From the NCBI GenBank assembly GCA_002379985.1, contig DFVG01000013.1:1-64000 (forward strand): a stretch of 64,000 nt of DNA. The letters are read 5' to 3'. Position numbers and translations under genes: made by a program. The DNA is from Flavobacteriaceae bacterium UBA4166 (GTDB taxonomy: Bacteria > Bacteroidota > Bacteroidia > Flavobacteriales > Flavobacteriaceae). Positions 17,335 through 26,170 of the stretch are shown in pieces. Each line of letters starts with the position of its first letter. Within the stretch, counting starts at the first letter, position 1. Below the pieces are notes generated by a model that was given only the letters and a program-made list of their open reading frames with translations, was not told the DNA's origin and made no database searches.

Positions 17335-18960
17335 ATGTTAACAGTTTCCAACCTTTCTGTACAATTTGGTAAGCGTGTATTGTTTGATGAGGTCAATACA
17401 CAGTTTGTTCAGGGTAATTGCTACGGAATCATCGGCGCGAATGGTGCCGGTAAATCTACATTTCTAAAGATCCTTTCCGGAAAACAAGAAGCTACTTCCG
17501 GAAGCGTGCATCTTGAGCCGGGAAAACGCATGTCTGTATTAGAACAAGATCACAATGCCTGTGATGAATTTGGGGTCTTAGAAACGGTGGTTCGCGGAAA
17601 TAAAGAACTGTTTAGACTTAAAACAACTATCGATAAGTTATACGAAGATTATACTGATGAAAACGCAGAGAAGATCGGGGAGCTTCAGGTAGCTTTTGAA
17701 GAAATGAACGGTTGGAATGCCGATAGTGATGCGGCCGCCATGTTGTCGAACCTTGGGATCGAAGAAAGCCTCCATTACAGCCAGATGAGCGACCTCGACG
17801 GTAAACAGAAGGTTCGTGTCTTGTTGGCGCAAGCGCTCTTCGGAAATCCTGATGTGCTTATCATGGATGAGCCTACCAACGATTTGGACTACGAGACCAT
17901 TTCTTGGTTAGAGACCTTTTTAGCGAATTATGATAATTGTGTGATCGTGGTCTCTCACGACCGTCACTTCTTAGATGCGGTATGCACGCATATTAGTGAT
18001 ATCGATTTCGGAAAGATCACCCACTACAGCGGAAACTATACCTTTTGGTACGAAAGTAGTCAGTTAGCAGCACGGCAGCGCGCACAGCAGAATAAGAAAG
18101 CAGAAGAAAAGAAAAAAGAACTTCAGGAATTCATTAGTCGTTTTAGCGCTAACGTGGCAAAGAGCAAACAAGCAACCTCACGTAAAAAGATGTTAGAGAA
18201 ACTTAACGTCAATGAGATCAAACCCTCGAGTCGGCGTTATCCGGCCCTAATTTTTGATCGGGAGCGTGAAGCAGGAGATCAAATACTAAATATTGAAAAA
18301 CTCTCTGCCTCTATTGAAGGAGAAACGTTGTTCCAAGGAGTAGATATTAATCTTGCTAAGGGAGACAAAGTGGTGATGTATTCTCGTGATTCTCGAGCAA
18401 CCACTGCGTTTTATGAGATCATCAATGATAAGATGAAAGCCGACTCAGGAACCTATCAGTGGGGAGTGACCACCATCCAAAGTTATCTTCCGCTAGACAA
18501 TAGCCATTATTTTGAGAGCGAAATGAACTTGGTAGATTGGTTGCGTCAATGGGCAAAAACGGAAGAAGAAAGAGAAGAAGTGTATCTAAGAGGTTTCTTA
18601 GGTAAGATGTTGTTTAGTGGAGAAGAAGCGTTGAAACAATGCAATGTGCTTTCCGGAGGAGAAAAAGTGCGCTGTATGGTGAGTAGAATGATGATGTTGC
18701 GCGCCAATGTGCTCATGCTGGACGAACCAACCAACCACTTGGATCTCGAAACCATTACATCTTTCAACAATGCACTGAAGAAGTTCAAAGGAACTATTTT
18801 ATTGACGACCCACGATCATGAATTTGCACAGACGGTTGGAACGCGCGTTATTGAATTGACACCTAATGGTGCCATTGATCGCTATATGACCTTCGATGAT
18901 TATATGAATGATCCAAAGGTAAAAGAGCTTCGTGATAAAATGTATACGGTGAACGCTTAG
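17335..18960 (+). CDS. ABC-F family ATPase (ribosome-associated type)
   Basis: A 541-residue soluble protein with two ABC cassettes and no membrane spans. Cassette 1 has Walker A GANGAGKST (34-42) and Walker B with LIMDEPTNDLD. A charged linker of the ABC-F type (RAQQNKKAEEKKKELQEF) connects to cassette 2, which has LSGGEKVR, LMLDEPTNHLD and the switch histidine in TTHDHEF. The second Walker A position reads MYSRDSRATTAFYE, lacking the GxxGxGKS/T pattern. The first signature is also atypical (MSDLDGKQKVRV). ABC-F proteins act on the ribosomal E-site during translation. The stop codon overlaps that of the convergent DUF2007 gene. Confidence 0.92.
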   Translation: MLTVSNLSVQFGKRVLFDEVNTQFVQGNCYGIIGANGAGKSTFLKILSGKQEATSGSVHLEPGKRMSVLEQDHNACDEFGVLETVVRGNKELFRLKTTIDKLYEDYTDENAEKIGELQVAFEEMNGWNADSDAAAMLSNLGIEESLHYSQMSDLDGKQKVRVLLAQALFGNPDVLIMDEPTNDLDYETISWLETFLANYDNCVIVVSHDRHFLDAVCTHISDIDFGKITHYSGNYTFWYESSQLAARQRAQQNKKAEEKKKELQEFISRFSANVAKSKQATSRKKMLEKLNVNEIKPSSRRYPALIFDREREAGDQILNIEKLSASIEGETLFQGVDINLAKGDKVVMYSRDSRATTAFYEIINDKMKADSGTYQWGVTTIQSYLPLDNSHYFESEMNLVDWLRQWAKTEEEREEVYLRGFLGKMLFSGEEALKQCNVLSGGEKVRCMVSRMMMLRANVLMLDEPTNHLDLETITSFNNALKKFKGTILLTTHDHEFAQTVGTRVIELTPNGAIDRYMTFDDYMNDPKVKELRDKMYTVNA

Positions 18961-19199
18961 CGTTCTTCTTCGACCTCTTTTAAATAGGTGTCGATCACGT
19001 CTTGCGCTCTTACCAATTCATCTTTTCGAATAAAAACGCGCACTTGTCCCGGCACGCCGGTGGTAAATCCGCCTTGAATGCTGGATTCTAAATCATTGCG
19101 CTCAATAGGAACAATTCCTAATTCATTAAGTCGGGCGGCTAGTCCTTTGGCAATCATAGCCGGTCCGGTATAGATACGTACGGTGTGTTCTTCGTTCAT
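18957..19199 (-). CDS. DUF2007 family small protein
   Basis: An 80-residue protein with the DUF2007 (putative signal-transducing) pattern: a strand such as HTVRIYTGPAMIAKGLAARL, then LNELGIVPIERND, and VRVFIRKDELVRAQDVI. It forms a small ferredoxin-like alpha/beta fold in known relatives; no biochemical role is established. The gene directly follows the one at 19203-19919 (three-base gap), so the two probably form an operon. Its stop overlaps the ABC-F stop (TTAG, 18957-18960). Confidence 0.85.
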   Translation of the reverse strand: MNEEHTVRIYTGPAMIAKGLAARLNELGIVPIERNDLESSIQGGFTTGVPGQVRVFIRKDELVRAQDVIDTYLKEVEEER

Positions 19200-19202
19200 A
19201 GC

Positions 19203-19919
19203 TTATGCATTATAGTATTTACTGTTCCAGATAGCGGTATTAAAGTTTTTCCCTTTTGCGAATCCGTAAAAAAGAACAATTCCTCCTACGGCTTTGAACA
19301 TAAACAAGAACATAAGTACATATTCTTGCATTGCTGCCGTATGAGTAAATGCGCTCATGGGAGTGATCGCTGTTAAGAAAAGGCTTAAGACAAAAACCGT
19401 AAATACGAGGTTTTCAAAATTCTTGTAGGGCCACATTAACCATTTTCGAAGCGGATGGAGATCATTTCCCCACGTATGGATCAGATAAAAATAGTCGTTA
19501 CCCATAGGGGCAAACAGTAAAGGATCGTCAGCATTTTCTAACTTTAACCGCTTTGCCGGAGCAATGATCTTAAAACCTGAAAGCGTATTGTTGTGATCAC
19601 GTTCTAACCTTCTAATTTCACTAATAGCCTCTTCCGGGAATTCTCCTTTGAAGAATTGAGCATCTAAAAACCGAAGTCGATACGTTACACAGATCTTTTT
19701 AATATCAGAAAGATGATAAATCCTTTGCGGTACTAAAAGATCATAATCGAATGTGTTTTCATTGTTCGGTGCTCCTGATTGTAACGTTTCGATGATCGCA
19801 ATTCGTTGCGTTTCATTTTGCTTCAATACTTCTTTTACTTCCTTCAGAAGTGCTTCTTCAGAAACTCTTTTATTTCGAGTTCTACGGAGACGATCTTCAA
19901 TATTAGTTTTTGGCAACAT
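19203..19919 (-). CDS. Conserved protein of unknown function with two C-terminal membrane spans
   Basis: A 238-residue protein I cannot name. The N-terminal half is charged and helical (RLRRTRNKRVSEEALLKEV), the middle is mixed alpha/beta, and two hydrophobic segments (about 165-185 and 200-222) make it membrane-anchored. The frame continues to 19952 from a TTG, but the ATG at 19919 is preferred because AAAGGAAAA lies nine bases upstream as a ribosome site. It is the first gene of a likely two-gene operon with DUF2007. A TATATTTA sequence on the minus strand near 20005 could be its promoter. No catalytic motif is visible. Confidence 0.7.
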   Translation of the reverse strand: MLPKTNIEDRLRRTRNKRVSEEALLKEVKEVLKQNETQRIAIIETLQSGAPNNENTFDYDLLVPQRIYHLSDIKKICVTYRLRFLDAQFFKGEFPEEAISEIRRLERDHNNTLSGFKIIAPAKRLKLENADDPLLFAPMGNDYFYLIHTWGNDLHPLRKWLMWPYKNFENLVFTVFVLSLFLTAITPMSAFTHTAAMQEYVLMFLFMFKAVGGIVLFYGFAKGKNFNTAIWNSKYYNA

Positions 19920-20070
19920 AGCGTGCTTTTCCTTTAAAAGTAACAAGTTCAATCATAGAACGCAACATTTTAACGCTTTCTAGAGGTGTTAAAATAAAGC
20001 TAAATATAACGTAGCGAAAATCCAAAGCAATAGTGTTCTCGTTTATATAGTACATCAAAAAAACAACAAT

Positions 20071-20646
20071 ATGAAAAATACAAAACAATGGATGCTGGCA
20101 TTAATCATTGCAATTGCAATGCCTTTTGGAATGACAGCACAAGACAAAATGATGAAAAAGGAAAATACTGTGATGGTGGGTGGAGCTCCCATGTATCCCA
20201 GTAAGAATATTGTAGAGAACGCGGTGAACTCTAAAGATCACACCACCTTGGTCGCTGCTGTGAAGGCAGCCGATCTGGTCAACACGCTTATGTCTGAAGG
20301 ACCCTTTACCGTTTTTGCTCCTACGAATGCAGCTTTCGAAAAATTACCAAAAGGGACTGTGGAGACGCTTCTAAAACCTGAAAACAAAAAGAAATTACAG
20401 ACGGTACTTACCTATCACGTAATTGCAGGTAATTATAGTGGTGCCGATATTATGGCCGCTATCAAAAAAGGAAATGGAAAAGCCACTTTTACAACCGTTA
20501 GCGGCGGAACACTTTCTGCCAAAATGGATCGAGGAAACCTCGTTCTGATGGATGAGAAAGGTGGTAAATCTATGGTGACTATCGCCGACGTCAATCAGTC
20601 AAACGGAGTAATTCATGTAGTAGATACCGTGGTGCTACCCAAATAA
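20071..20646 (+). CDS. Secreted fasciclin (FAS1) domain protein
   Basis: A 191-residue exported protein with a signal peptide (1-23, ending FGMTAQ). One FAS1 domain spans about 45-190: NIVENAVNSKDHTTLVAAVKA, the H1-like GPFTVFAPTNAAFEKLP, LTYHVIAG, and the H2-like ADVNQSNGVIHVVDTVVLP. Such proteins are extracellular or periplasmic adhesion modules. The mature N-terminus is rich in Met and Lys (DKMMKKENTVMVGGAPMYP). Single gene with a strong terminator at 20674-20703. Confidence 0.92.
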   Translation: MKNTKQWMLALIIAIAMPFGMTAQDKMMKKENTVMVGGAPMYPSKNIVENAVNSKDHTTLVAAVKAADLVNTLMSEGPFTVFAPTNAAFEKLPKGTVETLLKPENKKKLQTVLTYHVIAGNYSGADIMAAIKKGNGKATFTTVSGGTLSAKMDRGNLVLMDEKGGKSMVTIADVNQSNGVIHVVDTVVLPK

Positions 20647-20673
20647 TTTAATTGCGGTTGGGGTTAATAGAAG

Positions 20674-20703
20674 GCGGCCTTTCGGGGCCGCTTTCCTTTT
20701 TTG
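20674..20703 (+). terminator. Intrinsic terminator of the fasciclin gene
   Basis: GCGGCC (20674-20679) pairs with GGCCGC (20686-20691) around TTTCGG, followed by TTTCCTTTTTT. It sits between the fasciclin gene and the convergent pheT, and may serve both, though the minus-strand U-run is weak. Confidence 0.8.
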
Positions 20704-20705
20704 GC

Positions 20706-23132
20706 CTACCGCAAACTCGCGTTAAAGTCGGTTTCAAATCGCTTCTGCAATTTTCCCATGATCTTATCGATTTGGTTGTCGGTCAACGTCTTTTTATCAT
20801 CCTGTAGGGTAAAGCTCAGCGCATAACTTTTTTTGCCATTTGGCAGATTCTCGCCGGTATACACATCAAATAGAGAAACCTCTTTCAATAGTTTCTTTTC
20901 CGTTTGAAACGCTGCGTCTTGAAGCTCACTAAAGGCCACATTATCATCTAATAACAATGCAAAATCACGCTTTACTTGTGGGTACTTCGGAATCGCTTCC
21001 ATCAAAATATTATCTGTGTTGAGTAACGACAGAATCGCATCCCAATTGAAATCTGCATATACCACTTGCTGATCAATATCAAACGTGCTAGCAACCTTAT
21101 TGCGAACCACTCCTAGCGTTACAATGGCCTTTTTCTGATAGTTGAGCGTAATTCCTTCGGATAAAAGATCAGTCTTTGCCGCCTTTTCTGAAACCTTTGA
21201 AAGCCCCAACCGTTCTAAAACCATCATCACCACTCCTTTTAGATAGAAAAATCCGGTTGCTTCTGAAGCGACCGCCCAACTATCCGGAAACTTAGTGCCG
21301 GAAGCCAACAAGATGAGGTGCTTTTGCTCCTCCCGCGCCTCAGCATATTGGTGATACGTCTTTCCGAACTCGAAAAATTTGAGTTGTGTTTGTTTTCTAT
21401 TGATATTGTAAGACAGCGTGGTCAACCCTCCAAATAGCATCGATTGACGCATGACCGCTAAATCTTGACTCAATGGATTGAGCATCCCAATTTGATGTGC
21501 TTCTTTGATACTTTCCGTAAGTGCTGTAAATCGGTTGGAGGTCAAGGAGTTGTTCAACATTTCATAATACCCCAAGCCGCTAAGCATATCTGCTACGCGG
21601 TTGCGAATTTGATAGTCTTGAACTTTTGGCTGTGTAGCAATAGAAGCGTTCAGCTTTGTGGTAAAATCAATGTTGTTATAGCCGTAAACACGAAGTACTT
21701 CTTCAATCACATCAGCCTCTCGCAAAACGTCATTCCTATAGGCAGGGATCGTCATTCCAATCCCCGTTTCGGTAACATTATTGATCTTAATTTCAAGGGA
21801 TGTGAGAATACTTTTAATAGTTTCCTTCGGAATTTCCTGTCCAACCAGCTGTTTCACACTCTTAAAATTCAGCACAACCTGATGGTCTTCGATCTTCTTT
21901 GGATAAATATCTTCAATCTCGCTGGTAACTTCGCCTCCCGCTATTTCCATCATCATGATTGCGGCCACCATTAAGGCGTATTCTGTAATGTTTGGGTCAA
22001 TACCGCGTTCAAATCGAAATGACGCATCTGTGTTCAAGCCATGGCGTTTTGCCGTCTTTCGAACACTCACCGGATCAAAATATGCACTTTCCAAAAATAT
22101 GCTAGTCGTTTCTTTGGTAACACCACTATGCATTCCGCCGAAGACTCCTGCAATACACATCGGTTTTTCACCATCACAGATCATAAGATCTTCTTCATGC
22201 AGTTCGCGAGTTTCTCCATCTAAGGTCGTAAAAGGTGTCCCTTCAGGGAGTGTTTTTACAATCACTTTATTTCCGGAGATCTTTGCCGCATCAAAGGCAT
22301 GTAGTGGTTGCCCAAGATCGTGTAACACATAATTGGTAATATCAACAATATTGTTAATGGGGGTTAACCCAATCGCTTTTAATCTATTTTGAAGCCACTG
22401 TGGGGAAGCCTCTACGTTCAGGTTACTCAGTGTAACTCCGCAATAACGTGGGGCGCGCTCTGTATCTTCAACGATCACATCCATGCGCAAGGTTCTGCTA
22501 TCGATATGAAAACTACTGGTAGAAGGGGTAATGAGCTCCAAGGAAGTCCCTTCCTGTAAGAGTCCCGCCCGAAGATCGCGCGCTACGCCCCAATGGCTCA
22601 TAGCATCAGCCCGGTTCGGTGTTAAGCCAATTTCAAATACCGTATCGTTTTCAATTTCATAAATTTCTGAAAGCAATGTTCCAACAGCTAAAGTGTCATC
22701 AAGAACCAAAATACCATCATGACTTTCTCCAAGGCCCAATTCATCTTCAGCACAGATCATTCCCATGCTCACCTCTCCTCGAATCTTGCCTTTTTTGATC
22801 TTCCAAGGTGCTCCTTTATCATCGTACAAGGTAGTTCCAACCGTAGCAACCGGAACCTTTTGTCCCTTCGCAACGTTGGGGGCGCCACATACAATTTGAA
22901 CCGGATCGCCTTCGCCTAAATCTACTTTGGTAAGTTTGAGTCGGTCTGCATTGGGATGTTTCTCGCATTCCACTACGTGCCCAACCACCACACCTTCGAG
23001 TCCGCCGGGGACTGAAGTAAAGGGCGTTATGCCTTCAATTTCTAACCCTAAATTGGTTAAGAGGGCGGCAGTACGTTCTACATCCCAATCCGTATTTACA
23101 AATTGCTTTAGCCAGTTGTAAGAAATCTTCAT
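20706..23132 (-). CDS. pheT: Phenylalanyl-tRNA synthetase beta subunit
   Basis: An 808-residue protein, normal length for bacterial PheT. It starts MKISYNWLKQFVNTDWD, then a tRNA-binding (EMAP-like) domain (VVVGHVVECEKHPNADRLKL; IVCGAPNVAKGQKVPVA), the B3/4 editing domain (about 200-400), B5 domain and the core with IEEVLRVYGYNNI. The C-terminal ferredoxin-fold anticodon-binding domain contains YPQVKRDFALLLDD and LFDVYTGENLPNGKKS. With PheS it forms the alpha2beta2 enzyme charging tRNA-Phe; pheS is not in the window. TATCTTTG upstream at 23153-23160 is a likely -7 element. Confidence 0.97.
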   Translation of the reverse strand: MKISYNWLKQFVNTDWDVERTAALLTNLGLEIEGITPFTSVPGGLEGVVVGHVVECEKHPNADRLKLTKVDLGEGDPVQIVCGAPNVAKGQKVPVATVGTTLYDDKGAPWKIKKGKIRGEVSMGMICAEDELGLGESHDGILVLDDTLAVGTLLSEIYEIENDTVFEIGLTPNRADAMSHWGVARDLRAGLLQEGTSLELITPSTSSFHIDSRTLRMDVIVEDTERAPRYCGVTLSNLNVEASPQWLQNRLKAIGLTPINNIVDITNYVLHDLGQPLHAFDAAKISGNKVIVKTLPEGTPFTTLDGETRELHEEDLMICDGEKPMCIAGVFGGMHSGVTKETTSIFLESAYFDPVSVRKTAKRHGLNTDASFRFERGIDPNITEYALMVAAIMMMEIAGGEVTSEIEDIYPKKIEDHQVVLNFKSVKQLVGQEIPKETIKSILTSLEIKINNVTETGIGMTIPAYRNDVLREADVIEEVLRVYGYNNIDFTTKLNASIATQPKVQDYQIRNRVADMLSGLGYYEMLNNSLTSNRFTALTESIKEAHQIGMLNPLSQDLAVMRQSMLFGGLTTLSYNINRKQTQLKFFEFGKTYHQYAEAREEQKHLILLASGTKFPDSWAVASEATGFFYLKGVVMMVLERLGLSKVSEKAAKTDLLSEGITLNYQKKAIVTLGVVRNKVASTFDIDQQVVYADFNWDAILSLLNTDNILMEAIPKYPQVKRDFALLLDDNVAFSELQDAAFQTEKKLLKEVSLFDVYTGENLPNGKKSYALSFTLQDDKKTLTDNQIDKIMGKLQKRFETDFNASLR

Positions 23133-23152
23133 AATCGGTTGTTAAGAGACCG

Positions 23153-23160
23153 CAAAGATA
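23153..23160 (-). promoter_or_regulatory. -7 promoter element of pheT
   Basis: Minus-strand TATCTTTG, an exact TAnnTTTG match 20 bases before the pheT ATG. No recognisable leader peptide or T-box is present between it and the gene. Confidence 0.45.
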
Positions 23161-23226
23161 CTATTTATCGTTTTTTTTAGACCTATATTTCATACTTTCG
23201 AACCTCGAGAATTATTTTGGCCCTTT

Positions 23227-24438
23227 ATGAGAACTCTATTGCTGTTTTGCATTCCCCTGTTTTTTATTTCCTGTACTTCTGAAACGAATCGTCCCAAGCC
23301 TGGTAACTGGCGATTGACCTTCACGCTTTCTCCTCAGAAAGAACTTCCTGTGGAGATGAAATGGTCTGAAGAGGGCGTGATTTCAATGATGAATGCTTCG
23401 GAAGTGATCGAATGGACCGATATTGAATTTACGGAGGACAGCATTACGTTGTCACATCCGGTATTTGAAGGAGTTTTTAAAGGGGTGTATTCCGAAGAAA
23501 AAATTACGGGCAATTATATCAAACCAAGTCTCGATCGGGTGGTGCCTTTTACAATGAGTTACGGAAATTCAAATCGCTTTGAAACAACTACCGCGGCTGA
23601 GAATAATATAGCCGGTATTTGGGAAACTGTGTTTAGTCCAGAAAGTGAAGCCGACCGTTACCTTGCGAAAGGTATCTTTGAACAAAACGGTGATGCTGTT
23701 ACGGGTACGTTTCGAACCTTGACAGGGGATTATCGATTTTTAGAAGGCGTTGTGGACGGAGATTCCTTACGACTCTCCACATTCGACGGGGCACATGTAT
23801 TCCTTTTTGAAGCGAAAGTAACCGACACTACCTTAAATGGTACTTTTTACAGCGGCAATCATTGGGTTGAACCTTTTGTCGCCAAGCGGAATGACGGGTA
23901 CGAACTACAAGCAGCCGATTCCCTTACTTTTTTGAAGCCTGGTTACGAATCTCTGGCGTTCGAATTTCCGAATACGGAAGGAGCGTTAGTTTCATTAGAA
24001 GATCCGAAGTTTCAAGACAAGGTGGTCATCGTACAGATCATGGGAACTTGGTGCCCTAATTGTTTGGACGAAACCGAATATTACGTGGAATATCTCCAAG
24101 AGAATGCGCATCCCGACTTAGAATTTATTGCCTTAGCCTTTGAATATACACCCACAGAAGCGAAAGCAATGGAGGCCATACAGCGGTTGAAGGAACGAAA
24201 AAAAGTTCCGTATCCCATTCTTTTGGCGCAATACGGAAGTAGCGACAAACAAGCCGCGAACGAGAAGCTGCCGATGCTAAATCACGTGTTATCGTATCCC
24301 ACGACCATTTTCATTGATAGACAGGGAAAGGTTCGTAAGATTCACACTGGTTTCAATGGGAAGGCAACTAGAGAGGTCTACACCGAATTTACAAATGATT
24401 TTGAGCAGTATGTAGCTTCTTTATTAGAAGAGCAATAG
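23227..24438 (+). CDS. TlpA-family thioredoxin-like lipoprotein
   Basis: A 403-residue lipoprotein (LFFISC, Cys16). The N-terminal 240 residues are beta-rich and seem to hold two related lipocalin/avidin-like halves (for example GVFKGVYSEEKITGNY and GIFEQNGDAVTGTFRT). The C-terminal domain is a thioredoxin/AhpC-TSA fold with an intact GTWCPNC motif (Cys276 and Cys279), the cis-Pro region SYPTTIFID and RQGKVRKIHTGF. It likely acts as a periplasmic thiol oxidoreductase, for example in cytochrome c maturation or peroxide defence. The stop is one base from that of the convergent LRR-like lipoprotein. Contrast it with the CxxC-less relative at 15795-17195. Confidence 0.87.
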   Translation: MRTLLLFCIPLFFISCTSETNRPKPGNWRLTFTLSPQKELPVEMKWSEEGVISMMNASEVIEWTDIEFTEDSITLSHPVFEGVFKGVYSEEKITGNYIKPSLDRVVPFTMSYGNSNRFETTTAAENNIAGIWETVFSPESEADRYLAKGIFEQNGDAVTGTFRTLTGDYRFLEGVVDGDSLRLSTFDGAHVFLFEAKVTDTTLNGTFYSGNHWVEPFVAKRNDGYELQAADSLTFLKPGYESLAFEFPNTEGALVSLEDPKFQDKVVIVQIMGTWCPNCLDETEYYVEYLQENAHPDLEFIALAFEYTPTEAKAMEAIQRLKERKKVPYPILLAQYGSSDKQAANEKLPMLNHVLSYPTTIFIDRQGKVRKIHTGFNGKATREVYTEFTNDFEQYVASLLEEQ

Positions 24439-24439
24439 A

Positions 24440-26131
24440 TTATAGACTGCAATTTCCGTCTCTAATATCCTGTTCATCTGGATTGTAGGCGCAACCCGAC
24501 ACATCAAGTCTGGCGGTAGCACCAGAAACGATAAATAAGTTATTTAAACCGCAAAAATCTGAAAGTGCTATATTGTCCTCAAAATCAAGATCGATAGAGG
24601 AAGGTGCTGATGATAAGTTCGACAGTCCATCTACGTTAGTAATAAGGGGGAGGTTTTTGATACGAAAATTATTTCCATCAATTGTTGTTAATGAATTTAA
24701 ACCATCAATATTTTCTAGCCTTGGCAGATTATCTAAAATAATTGCTTCAGTAATGTTGGAAATACCCTCTAATCCATCGAGATTTTGAAGTTCGGGTAGC
24801 TCCCGGATACCAAGGTAATTTACTTGAGTTACTCCTTCCAATCCATTAATGCTTTGAATAGAAAGATTGTAAACAATTGTAATTGAGTCCACACTACCTT
24901 GCACTGAAGACAAGCCGTTCAACGAAGTGAGATTGTGATTTTCCCAAATAGTAATCGCGTCCACTTCAAGTGATCCTCCCGATACACTGAGTCCTTCTAA
25001 GGTTTCTAAGGAATCATTATATTCTATGACAAGGCCTGATACAGTAGCTAAACTATCGAGACCGTCAAGGCTCGTTAGCGAATCATTGCGAAGAATGTGT
25101 ATCACATCTGCTTCTTGTAGGGCAATAAGCCCCCCCAAAGTAAGCAAATTCGGGTTGTTTTCAATCGTTAATTCCCTGCCGACAGTCGTCAAGTTTTCCA
25201 ATCCATTTAAATTAGTAATGGAGGAATTGTTTCTAATTTCGACATCAAAATTTACAGTGCGCAACTCAGGAATCTCAATAGTTTCCAGCAGCGGGTTTCC
25301 AAGTACAAGAAGCCTTTCAACGATTTCCACATGCTGCAAGGCGGAAATATCCTCTAGGATATCATTTTCGATAATATAAAGTTGGCCTATCTGCGAAGAG
25401 GTCAAATTCTCAAGGTATTGTAGGTCCCGTAGTTTTGTGTTTTCGACTATCGTAAGACCTTGGGTAAGAGAGGCAATATTTTCTAGGCCCAGCAACGTGG
25501 TTAATCGTGTGGTTCTATGGATGGCTAGCGAAGTACCAACAGACTCTATCGTATTCAACGGTGATAAGTCCACGATGGGGTCTGTCGTTGCCCCTTCATG
25601 TGCAACGGTGAGGCTCCCACTAATATTGATGTAACGCTCACGACCAAAAGCATCAATTTCACTTTGTGTCAGTAAGACAATATCACCGGAAAATGTGCCA
25701 CCTGTCCCGCGTGCACTTAATGTTTCTAATGTTATTTCATTAGAATACTCAATCTCAGATCCGGTCTTGCGATACGCTTTGACATAATAGGTGGTTTCGG
25801 CCTCCAACATTGAAATAACTAAATGTAAGTCGCCAATGGTTTCTGCAGAAACCAAGGTTTCATTCGCCGTGGTTGGATTGGGAGTGGTAGCATATACCAA
25901 CCCTATTTCAGATATGGAAGTATTTATATTGGTCATAGAAAATCGCGCCGTAGAACCGGTAACAAATGCTGGATCCGCAATAGTGTAGCCATCATCCGGG
26001 TCAGGCGGATTTGTGGTGTCATCATCGGTGCTATCTTGTTGTGTAGTGCTATCTTGTGGCGCAGGATCGTCTTTGCTACAACCTAATGTAATGACACAAA
26101 AGGCAGCAACAAACAATAGATTTTTAAACAT
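24440..26131 (-). CDS. Surface lipoprotein with receptor-L/leucine-rich-type repeats
   Basis: A 563-residue lipoprotein (VITLGC, Cys18) followed by SKDDPAP, a good match to the K-D-D type lipoprotein export signal for surface display in Bacteroidota. Next comes an acidic Thr/Ser/Asp/Pro-rich linker (about 24-48), a fibronectin-like domain (about 50-140) and a long array of about 23-residue repeats of the form SLNGLxxLxxVxxxLxIxxN (about 160-530), resembling receptor L-domain or BspA-like solenoids. A cysteine-containing cap closes the array (FCGLNNLF). Probably a surface binding protein; ligand unknown. Confidence 0.82.
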   Translation of the reverse strand: MFKNLLFVAAFCVITLGCSKDDPAPQDSTTQQDSTDDDTTNPPDPDDGYTIADPAFVTGSTARFSMTNINTSISEIGLVYATTPNPTTANETLVSAETIGDLHLVISMLEAETTYYVKAYRKTGSEIEYSNEITLETLSARGTGGTFSGDIVLLTQSEIDAFGRERYINISGSLTVAHEGATTDPIVDLSPLNTIESVGTSLAIHRTTRLTTLLGLENIASLTQGLTIVENTKLRDLQYLENLTSSQIGQLYIIENDILEDISALQHVEIVERLLVLGNPLLETIEIPELRTVNFDVEIRNNSSITNLNGLENLTTVGRELTIENNPNLLTLGGLIALQEADVIHILRNDSLTSLDGLDSLATVSGLVIEYNDSLETLEGLSVSGGSLEVDAITIWENHNLTSLNGLSSVQGSVDSITIVYNLSIQSINGLEGVTQVNYLGIRELPELQNLDGLEGISNITEAIILDNLPRLENIDGLNSLTTIDGNNFRIKNLPLITNVDGLSNLSSAPSSIDLDFEDNIALSDFCGLNNLFIVSGATARLDVSGCAYNPDEQDIRDGNCSL

Positions 26132-26170
26132 ACAAAAGGCTTTGGTGCGAATATAACTTTTTTTAGATAG

